Below are positions 55,945 through 64,000 of a stretch of DNA of 64,000 bases, in pieces. Position 1 is the first letter of the stretch, and every line of letters begins with the position of its first letter. The position numbers and the translations under genes were made by a program. The stretch is from Sorex araneus (lineage: Eukaryota; Chordata; Mammalia; Eulipotyphla; Soricidae), in the NCBI RefSeq assembly GCF_027595985.1, contig NC_073313.1, positions 84,984,899-85,048,898 on the forward strand. Reading direction: 5' to 3'. The notes beneath the pieces are model-generated. The model was not told the origin of the DNA. It worked only from the letters and a program-made list of their open reading frames with translations, and ran no database searches.

Positions 55945-56645
55945 ACTGTAGAAGGAAAAAATGCATCCTAACTGCAAGCACCTTACCACACAGCAACATA
56001 CAAGAAATGACTAAAAACTGCAATGGTCACAATGGTAAAGCAATGCAGAAGAAGAGTGAAAATGCTAGCCCAGAAAACTCAACCTGCAATAATTAAGTAA
56101 ATAGCCTCTCTGGTAAGGAATTTAGAGAGGAATTTTTGAAGATTTATAAGGACATCAAAAAAACAATGGAATGGACTGCCAATAAAATACAAGAAGAAGT
56201 GAGGAAGCTACAATCAAAAATGACAAATGAAAATAAACCATGGTAGGTGAAATTAAAACCTCACTGGAAATCTTCAGCAGCAGAGTGCTGGCTGCTGAGG
56301 ACAGAATCAGTGAACTCCAGAAGAAAGTATAGAAAATCTCCAAAGCAAAAGATGGAAAAACATCTTAAAATAAACAAATGGATAGCAAGAGAAGTTTGGG
56401 ATAAGTTGAAGAGAAATAACATAAGAATCATTGGGGTACCAGAGGGGCAGGAACACAACCCTGATGAAGAGGGAACAATCAAAGCCATCATTGCTGAGAA
56501 GTTTCCATAGCTAAAGACTACATCCACTTAGATTCAAGAGGCATAAAAGGTACTAGCTAACATAAATCCAAATAAAAATATTACAAGAAACATCCTAATC
56601 ATAATGACTAAAACCATGGATAGTAATAAAATAAGGTCAAAGAAG
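55945..56645 (+). mobile_element. Old L1 ORF1 region
   Basis: The frame at 56247-56510 includes NIRIIGVPEGQEHNPDEEGT, the conserved ORF1 RRM-like start, preceded by coiled-coil words (gccaataaaatacaagaaga) and acagaatcagtgaactccag. Stops and frameshifts throughout. It ends where a younger L1 ORF2 fragment begins (about 56646). Confidence 0.8.
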
Positions 56646-56715
56646 GAAATTATACACAACCCCAAATGTATGATCATCTAATCTTCGACAAGGGAACAAG
56701 AAATGTGAAGTGGAG

Positions 56716-57835
56716 ACCCTTTGCGCCTAAAGACCTTAATTCCAGAGACCTAAAACATTCGGCCATCCAGCGCAGCTTCTTATAGCAATGCACTGGCACT
56801 GTGAATTGGGCTACAACTCCGTGCTGCCCAGGGGTGGGTCTTTCCTCCCCACCCTGTCTTCCTGCACGGAAAATGGCGGCAGCAGCAACATCCACATGGC
56901 AGGAGCCATCTTCTAAGACTCCTAACCCAGAGGTATACGACTTTTACACTTGGGGCTCCTAGGGAATCATGGGAAGTGGGTGTAACCAGCACGCTCTCGG
57001 CCCAGATAAATTCGGAGCTGCTGAGAGTGAAACGGACCCTCTGCGCCTAAAGACTTTGATTCCAGAGACTTCTTACAGCAATTCACTGGGACTGTGAGCT
57101 GGGCTATGCAATTTCTGGCAGAATATTCCCTGGACTTTATACAGAAATCCAAAACAGCAGTGTCCACGTGACTTAACATCTATAATTGTCAACAATGTGA
57201 AATGGTTCCTTTTTAACAGGTCTGACTTGGGGGGGGGGAAACTCCAAATAATAACAGTGAGTTTTTGTTGAAATATTGAAGGTTATTAAAGTAGCAGCCA
57301 TTTCTCTGGACTGTGAACTAAGCAACAGCCCCACGCCGGCCGAGAAGAGGAAATATCCCTCTTTCCCGATTGTTTCCCATTTTCAGGGAGAAACGCGGTG
57401 TGGCGTTCACCATACTATGAGGCGTGGGAGGGGGGCTGAGGGGAAAAAAAGGAAAAGGAAAAAGGAAAAAAAAAGAGTTATGTACTTGGAGCAGTGGGGC
57501 TACATATCTCCTCATTCTCGGCAATGGAAAACTAATTATGAGATGCTTCCTTGGTAGTAGGGCTGTTTTTTGGGGGGGAAACTCCAACAATAGTGAGTTT
57601 GGTGTTGAAATATGGAACATAATCAAGGTAAAGAGAAAATGAAGTGAAATTCATCAGTTATACAGTTGGAGGTGGGGGGCAGGGGCTGGGGTATACTGGG
57701 GTTTTGGGTGGTGAAATATGGGCACTGGTGAAGGGATGGGTGTTTGAATATTGTATAACTGAGACATACACCTGAGAACTTTGTAACTTTCCACATGGTG
57801 ATTCAATAAAAATTAAAAAAAAACAAGAAAAAAAG
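56716..57835 (+). mobile_element. Composite ORF-less retroelement with 320-bp tandem modules and type B L1 3'UTR
   Basis: A 1,120-bp insertion with a perfect 16-bp TSD, gaaatgtgaagtggag, at 56700-56715 and 57836-57851. Two modules start at 56716 and 57036 (accct(t/c)tgcgcctaaagac) and share ttccagagac, cttcttaYagcaat and cactgggactgtgagctggg. The first contains the YY1-like aaatggcggc at 56871-56880. A partial type B 3'UTR (about 57215-57290), a GC/purine-rich block (57330-57475) and a full type B 3'UTR (about 57545-57815, cacatggtgattcaataaaa) follow. No ORF. Confidence 0.8.
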
Positions 57836-57912
57836 GAAATGTGAAGTGGAGCAAGGAAAGTCTCTTTAACAAGTTGTGCTGGCATAACTGGACATGCAAA
57901 AGAATGGGCTTA

Positions 57913-58800
57913 ACCAGTCATCTGTTTTTGGGCACTCTGTTTTTTTCCATATTGTGGCTATTGTAAAAAGTGCAGCAATGAACATAGAAATGCAGATGTC
58001 ATCTCTACTATACCTTTTTGCCTCTCCAGGATATATTCCCAGGAGTGGTATTGCTGGGTCAATTGGAAGCTCAATTTCTAACTTTTTGAGAATCGTCCAT
58101 ATTGTTTTCCAAAAGGGCTGAACCAGTCGGCATTCCCAGGAGCAGTGAAGGATGACTGGTTAAAGAAACTCTGGTATATCTACACAACGGAATACTACGT
58201 AGCTGTCAGAAAACATGAAGTCATGAAATTTGCATATAAGTGGATCAACATGGAAAGTATCATGCTGAGTGAAATGAGTCAGAAAGAAAAAGACTTACAT
58301 AGTAAGATTGCTCTCATATGTGGAATATAAAGTAGCTGAGAGGTACAAGCTTACAACGATGCAATTTCTGGCAGACATTTCTCTGGAGTTAGTTACTAAA
58401 GTACTAAAATACAGAAATCCAAACCTGTGCGACTGCTAGTGTGGCCTCTGGACCTCATATCTCTTCATTTCTCAGCAATGAAAAACAAATTATCAAATGC
58501 TTTCATTTCAGGAGGTCGACTTTAGGGGGGGAGAAACTCCAAATCAATAATAGTGAGTTTTTTGTTGAAATACTGAATGTAATCAAAGTAAAGTGGTAGT
58601 AAAGGGAAATTTACCAGTTACACATGTGGGGTGGGGGGCTCGTGAGGTGGGGGGGAAGGGGGGAGGTATACTGTGATTCTTGGTGGTGGAATATGTGCAC
58701 TGGTGAAGGGATGGGTGTTCAAGCATTGTATAACTGAGACTTAAACCTGAAAGCTCTGTAACTTTCCACATGGTGATTCAATAAAAGAATAAATTAAAAA
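57913..58800 (+). mobile_element. Twin-primed type B L1 3' end
   Basis: 888 bp with TSD aaagaatgggctta at 57899-57912 and 58801-58814. 57913-58150 is inverted (minus) ORF2 C-terminus. 58151-58800 is plus-strand ORF2 end (YYVAVRKHEVMKFAYKWINM) and type B 3'UTR ending ggtgattcaataaaagaata. The inverted and direct parts overlap by gatgactggt. Confidence 0.93.
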
Positions 58801-60303
58801 AAAGAATGGGCTTAGACCTCCACCTGACACCATGCACCCAAGACTATTCTTGGGTGTTAGTCTCTACTCTGTTATTTTATATTCCACAGATGAGTGCAAT
58901 CTTCTTATGTCTTTCTCTCTCTTTCTGACTCATTTCACTTAGAATGATGTTTTCCATGTTGATCCACTTATGTGCAAAGTCCATGACTTCATCTTTTCTA
59001 ACAGCTGCATAGTATTCCATTGTATAGATGTACCAAAGTTTCTTTAACCAGTTATCTGTTCTTGGGCACTTGGGTTTATTTTCAGATTCTGGCTATAGTA
59101 AACAGTGCTGTGATGAACATATAAGTGCAGATGTCATTTCGACTATACTTTTTTGCTTCTCCTGGATATATTCCTAGAAGTGGTATTGCTGGGTTAAATG
59201 GGAGTTCAATTCCTAATATTTTGGGAAGCGTCCATATTGTTTTCCAAAGGGGTTGAACCAGTCGGCACTCCCACCAGAAATGTAGAAGGGTCTCTTTCTC
59301 CTCACATCCTCTAACAACATTTTCTTTAGTTCTTTTGGATGTGTGCCATTGTCTGTGGTGTGAGGTGGTATCTCATGGTTGTTTTGATCTGCATCTCCCT
59401 GATGCAGAGCATTTTTTCATGTGCCTTTTGGCCATTTGTATCTCTTCCTTGGAAAAGTTTCTGTTCATTTCTTCACCCTATTTTCTGATGGGGTTGGAAG
59501 TTTTCTTCTTGTAGAGTTCAACCAGTGCTCTATATACCCTTGATATCAACCCCTTATTGGATGGTTATTGGGTGAATATCCTTTCCCATTCTGTAGATTG
59601 TCTTTGTATTCTGGTCACTGTATCTTTTGCGGTGCAGAAGCTTCTTATTTTAATATAGTACCATTTGTTTATCTCTGTTTCCATTTGGTTCATCAGTTGA
59701 GTTTCATCTTTGAAGATACCTTTAGCTTCAATATCGTGGAGTGTTTTGCTGACCTTCTCTTCGATGTACTTTATGGATTGTGGTCTGATGTTGAGGTCTT
59801 TAATCCATTTTGATCTGATTTTAGTGCATGTTGTCAGGTGGGAGTCTAAGCACATTCTTTTGCATGTGGTTGTCCAGTTATGCCAGCACCATTTTTTAAA
59901 GATGCTTTCCTTGCTCCACTTCACGTTTCTTGCTCCCTTAATGAAGATTAGATGGTCATACATTTGGGGTTGTGTGTAGGGATATTCCACCCTGTTCCAT
60001 TGGTCTGCGGCTCTGCTTTTGTTCTAGTACCATGCTGTTTTAATTGTTACCACTTTGTAGTAAAGTTTAAGTTTGGGAAGGGTGATGCCTCCCATCAACT
60101 TTTTCTCAAGAATTTTTTTAGCTATCCGTGGGCGTTTGTTGTTCCATATAAATTTCAGGATTGCTTCATCCATTTCTTTTAAGAATTTCATGAGTATCCT
60201 TATAGGAATCACATTGAATCTGTATAATGCTTTGGGGAGTACTGCCATTTTGACAATGTTGATTCTCCCTATCCATGATCAAGGGATATGTTTTCACTTC
60301 CTC

Positions 60304-60976
60304 CTCCTCCTCCTCCTCTTCATCATCCCATTGATCGTCGAATTTCTCGAGCAGTTGCAGTAACATCTCCATTCGTCCAAGCCCTGAGATTTTAGAAGCC
60401 TCTCTCTACTTGTCCTTCCAACGAAACTGTACTGCTTGGTCTTTCAGGGTCAGGGGAATGAGACCCAACTGGTTACTGGTTTTGGCAAATGAATACACCA
60501 TGGGGAGCTTGCAAGGCTCTCCCATATGGGAAGGGAACTCCCAGTAGTTTCCCAGGTTCTCCCGGAGGGAGAAGTAGGCTATAAGATATTGCTGAACAAC
60601 TCCTGTTCCGGGAGTTTGTTTTTAAGTCTCTGGATGCTGGCCATTGACAGGATTACACGGCGCCAGGGGTAGTACCTGGGTGTGACCCCCTAGTTACTGG
60701 CGGATAGGAAATCTGGGCAGAGCAGGCCCAGTCCCAGTCCAGCAGCCTTGGAGTTCTCAGTCCCAGGTCTCACACACCTGGATTCCTCTGCCGGGTACTT
60801 CATGTGTGAGGCTCATCCGGACATGTGGAGAGGGGTCTTGAGCTTGGCTGTGGCTAGGCTGCGGAGGTCTTCGGCCACCAGGAGCTCTGTTTGGGGTGGG
60901 GAGGAAAGCTGGGGCCCATCGTCTCTGAGGAGGCCCAGAAGAAGACAGCCAGGCGCCCAGGCAAGAGACTCTCTGC
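60304..60976 (-). mobile_element. ORF-less RTE derivative with long GC-rich leader
   Basis: Complemented: GC-rich start (ctgtcttcttctgggcctcc), catgtccggatgagcctcac, gtgtaatcctgtcaatggcc, cagagacttaaaaac (TATA-like position), cttctccctccgggagaacc leader, gaccctgaaagaccaagc, cttctaaaatctcagggctt, then the RTE 3' end (ggatgatgaagaggagg) with a (gga)n tail. It inserted in L1 ORF2, with an imperfect 9-bp duplication, ca(c/t)ttcctc, at 60295-60303 and 60977-60985. It is the fullest leader in the window and is homologous to 9401-10053. Confidence 0.82.
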
Positions 60977-62965
60977 CATTTCCTCATGTCTTCTTTAATT
61001 TCATGGAGTAGCATTCTATAGTTTTCTTTGTAGAGGTCCTTCCTTCCTTTGTTAAGCTGATTCCGAGGTACTTGATTTTCTGGGGCACGATTGTGAATGG
61101 GATTGCTTTTTTCATGTTGCTTTCTTCTGTCTCATTATTTGCATATAGGAAGGCCATGGACTTTTGGGTATTGATTTTATAGCCCACGACTTTACTGTAC
61201 AAGTATGTTGTTTCTAAGAGTTTCTAATTAGAGGCTTTAGGGTTCTCTAGATATAGTATCATATCTTCTGCGAATAGTGAGAGTTTAATTTCTTCCTTTC
61301 CTATATGGATGCCCTTAATATCTTTTTACTGCCTAACAGCTATTGCAAGTACTTCCAGTAATATATTTTACAGAAGTGGTGAGAGTGGGCATCCTTGTAT
61401 TGTCCCGGATCTTAGAGGAAAGGCCCTTATTTTTTCCCATTGAGGATAATGCTTGTTATAGTTTTGTGGTCGATGGCTTTGATATCTTGAGGAAAGTTTC
61501 ACCAAAACCCATTTTGGTGAGAGTTTTCATCATGAACGGGTGTTGTATCTTGTCAAATGCTTTCTCTGCATCTGTTGATATGATCATATGGTTTTTATCT
61601 TTACTTTTGTTGATATGATGAATTATGTTGATTGATTTCCGAATGTTAAACCATCCTTGCATCCTACGATAAATCCCACTTGGTCATGGTGTATGATCTT
61701 TGTGATGAGTTGTTGGATTCTATTTGCTAATATTTTGTTGAGGATCTTCGCATCAGTGTTCATCAGGGATATTTGTCTATAATTTTCTTTGTTAGTGGTA
61801 TCTTTGTTCGCTTTTGGTATTAGGGAGATATGTGCCTCATAGAAACTGTTTGGGAGAGTTCCTGTTTTTTCAATTTCCTGGAAAAGCTTGAGGAGAACTG
61901 GCAACAGGTCCTCTTTAAGTGTTTGAAAAATGTGCCAGTGAATCTGTCTGGACCTGGGCTTTTGCTTTGGGCGACATTTTTTATTACAGTTTCAATTTCC
62001 TTGATATTAATGGGTCTATTTAGGTATTCCAAGTCTTCTTGATTCAGTCTGAGTAAATTGTAGGAATCAAGGAATTCATCCATTTCTTTTAGGTTCTCTT
62101 GTTTTGTAGCATACAGACTTTCAAAGTAGTCTCTGATGAACTTTTGAATTTCATTGGTTTCTGTTGTGATGTCCCCCTTTTCATTTCTGATTCGGTTTAC
62201 TAGGGTTCTCTCTCTCTTTCTCTCTCTCTCTTTCTTTGTGAGTCTTGCTAGTAGTTTACAAATCTTATTTATTCTCTCAAAGAACCAGCTCTTGGTTTCA
62301 CTGAGCCTTCGGATTGTTTTCTGGGTCTCCATATTGCTATATTTTCTGGGTTTTCTGTATTTCTATGTCTAATTTTTATTATTTCTTTCCTTATGTCTGG
62401 TTTGGGTTCCTTTTTCTGGAACTTTTCTAAGATCTTGAGCAGTGAAATCAAGCTATCTATGTAGGCCCTTTTTTTGTTCTTGAGGAATGCTTGCAGAGCT
62501 ATAAATTTTCCCCTTAACACAGCTTTAGCTGCATCCCATAGGTTCTGGTAACTCGTGTCTTCATTTTCATTTGTTTCAAGGTATCTTTTGATTTCTTCCT
62601 TTATTTCCTTCCTTACCCACTCATTTTTCAACAATGAGTTGTTTAATTTCCAGGTGTTCGATTTGGTGCTCCGTGTCTGTGTGTGATTAGCTTCTATCTT
62701 CATCGCATTGTGGTCTGAAAAGATAGTTGATACAGTTATTTTCTTCTTGATTCTGTTGAGGTATGTTTTGTGACCCAGCATGTCGTCTATTTTGGAAAAT
62801 GTTCCAGGTGCACTGGAAAAGATTGTGTATTCTTTCTTTTTGCGTGTAAAGCCCTGTATAGGTCTATTAGGCCTCTTTCTTACATTTCTTCCTTCAGAGT
62901 CAGTGTTTCCTTGCTGAAATTTGTTCTTGTCAATCTATTTTGTTCTTGTCAATCAGTCTATCCAG

Positions 62966-63209
62966 GGCTGGAGCGATAGCACAGAGGTTGGGCTTTTGCC
63001 TTTCACGTGGCCAACCCGTGTTTGATTCCTCCGCCCCTCTCGGAGAGCCCGGCAAACTATCGAGAGTATGAAGCCCGCACAGCAGAGCCTGGCAAGCTAC
63101 CCGTGCATATTGGATATGCCAAAAACAGTAATGACAATTCTCTCAATGAGAGACATTACTGGTGCCCCCTCGAACAAATCGATGAGCAACGGGATGACAG
63201 TGACTTCAA
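62966..63209 (+). mobile_element. SINE class II inside L1 ORF2
   Basis: tRNA head gctggagcgatagcacagag, RTE-type leader ctctcggagagcccggcaaa and ggatatgccaaaaacagtaa, then the RTE terminus encoding H-Y-W-C-P-L-E-Q-I-D-E-Q-R-D-D-S-D (63148-63201). The TSD tctatccag lies at 62957-62965 and 63210-63218. The clearest example that the SINE tail is RTE coding sequence. Confidence 0.93.
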
Positions 63210-63710
63210 TCTATCCAGAGGTGATAAGGCGGTGTTGAAGTCTTCGACTACTACTGTGCTGCTAACGGTGTCCTCCTTGAAATCTGTTAGCAGTTTTTTT
63301 AAGTGTTTAGCCCATGGCTCATTAGGTGCATATATGTTTAAGAGTGTGATTTCTTCCTGTTGTACATATCCCTTGATGAATATAAAATGACCTTCGCTGT
63401 CCCTTCAAATCTTTTTCAACCTGAAATCTATGTTGTTGGATACTAGTATGGTCACCCCAGATTTTTTGAGGGAGTTGTTTGCTTACAGGATTGTTTTCCT
63501 TCCTTTGACTTTGAGTCTGTGTTTGTTCTGATTGTTCAGGTGTGTTTCTTGTAGGCAGCAGAATGTTGGGTTTAGTTTCTGAATCCATTTTGCCACTCTG
63601 TGTCTCTTAATTGTTGCCTTTAGGCCATTGACATTGAGAAAGATTATTGTCATGGGGTTTTGTGTCATATTTCTGTGGGGTTTGTTGTTCTTGTGGTGTT
63701 CTTCCTTGTC

Positions 63711-64000
63711 TTACAATGCTCCTTTAGTCCTTCTTTTCAGTTTGGTTTTGAGTCTATGAAGTTCCTGAGCTGTCGTTTATCTGTGAAATAGTGTTTGGTT
63801 CCTTCAGGTTTGAGTGAGAGTTTAGCCGGATAAATTATTCTTGGTGAGGTGTTCATTTCGTTGAGTTTTTTCACTATATCTCACCATTGTCTTCGGCTTG
63901 CAGGGTTTCCTCTGATAGGTCTGCTGTAAATCTAAGGGGTGCTCCTTTGTATGTGATTTCCTTCTTTGACCTTGCTGCTTGCAGTATTGTGTTTTAATCC
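63711..64000 (-). pseudogene. L1 ORF1 C-terminal part, cut by window edge
   Basis: Complement encodes the ORF1 C-terminal domain (TYKGAPLRFTADLSEE-like region at about 63960-63900, LKPEGTKHYFTDKRQLRNF near 63800) to a stop at 63711-63713. A 42-bp gap separates it from ORF2, as in the other L1 copies. The rest lies beyond the window. Confidence 0.8.

Larger units (their letters stand above)
56646..58842 (+). mobile_element. L1 ORF2 fragment split by two nested insertions
   Basis: Once the insertions 56716-57835 and 57913-58800 are set aside, about 160 bp of continuous plus-strand L1 ORF2 remain (tgatcatctaatcttcgaca, ttgtgctggcataactggac, ttagacctccacctgacacc), equivalent to 14985-15145. At 58842 the orientation switches to the minus-strand L1 at a short perfect inverted repeat. 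Confidence 0.88.
58877..63668 (-). pseudogene. L1 ORF2, broken, with two insertions
   Basis: N-terminus MTQNPMTIIFLNVNGLKATI at 63668 (endonuclease), FCCLQETHLNNQNKHRLKVK, a lineage-typical SDHNAMKIE near 62700, RT segments [13 protein letters not shown] and [20 protein letters not shown] near 61800, and zinc-knuckle sequence with the C-terminal tail near 59300-58880. The catalytic FADD box reads FAED (61263-61274, minus strand). Frameshifts and stops are frequent. The RTE derivative at 60304 splits the region just before the thumb. Confidence 0.9.
58843..64000 (-). mobile_element. Nearly complete L1, minus strand, running off the right edge
   Basis: Read right to left: ORF1 C-terminus (64000-63711), ORF2 63668-58877, then only about 35 bp of 3'UTR before an abrupt join to inverted L1 at 58842. 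It is interrupted by an RTE derivative (60304-60976) and a class II SINE (62966-63209). Frames are broken. The 3'UTR and poly(A) are absent. Confidence 0.9.

Noticed and set aside
57424-57642. Lys/Gly-rich frame (MGGGLRGKKGKGKRKKKELC) as a basic nuclear protein
   Set aside because: A purine-run artefact inside the 56716-57835 composite element.

Overview
The window looks like gene-free nuclear DNA from a shrew (Soricidae, most likely Sorex). Three signals support this. One is a tRNA-derived SINE beginning ggggctggagcgatagcac and ending ...gtgtgacccaaaaagc plus an A-rich tail, which I recognise as the soricid SOR-type SINE. The second is several L1 subfamilies whose 3' ends carry a signature like cacggtgattcaataaaa. 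The third is an RTE-clade LINE whose protein resembles RTEs of parasitic nematodes, which fits the published report (recalled, not looked up) of an RTE moved between nematodes and the common shrew (RTE1_Sar). No host exon, tRNA gene, rRNA gene or other RNA gene could be supported. Every long reading frame that I could interpret belongs to L1 ORF1, L1 ORF2 or the RTE polyprotein, and all are broken.

Layout. 1-3.4 kb: L1 3' ends of two ages and SINEs. 3.4-5.3 kb: an inverted (twin-primed) RTE copy. 5.3-9.3 kb: an ancient minus-strand L1. 9.4-10.05 kb: an ORF-less RTE derivative with L1-type target duplications. 10.8-16.3 kb: a nearly complete plus-strand L1. 16.4-20.3 kb: nested L1 pieces and a composite retroelement. 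20.5-21.5 kb: an L1 5' end with GC-rich monomers and no 3' half. 21.7-26.2 kb: one L1 tail, SINEs and otherwise mostly unrecognised sequence. 26.2-27.8 kb: old L1 and an unidentified retrocopy. 27.9-34.0 kb: a second nearly complete L1 (minus). 34-43 kb: old L1 carrying a composite element, younger L1 tails and several SINEs. 44.2-47.5 kb: the best RTE copy, cut by an L1 3'UTR. 47.8-49.4 kb: the largest composite element. 49.5-55.2 kb: apparently single-copy DNA with two young L1 3' ends. 56-64 kb: old L1 ORF1, nested composite and twin-primed elements, then a third nearly complete L1 (minus) running off the right edge.

How the parts work together. Two autonomous machines are visible. L1 (ORF1p, ORF2p, poly(A) recognition) evidently moved itself, the SOR SINEs, the composite elements and the retrocopy. 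RTE uses a microsatellite-like 3' end. A second SINE class joins the same tRNA head to the transcribed leader and the last codons of the RTE, so it is probably an RTE parasite. Intermediates with RTE leader plus RTE 3' end and no ORF are present. Separately, at least four composite elements join GC-rich, promoter-like modules (tandemly repeated in three of them) to an L1 3'UTR. These ORF-less, SVA-like elements and the RTE-to-SINE series are the most interesting content. Boundaries of old repeats were drawn by eye and may be off by tens of bases. Target-site duplications (TSDs) were read base by base.
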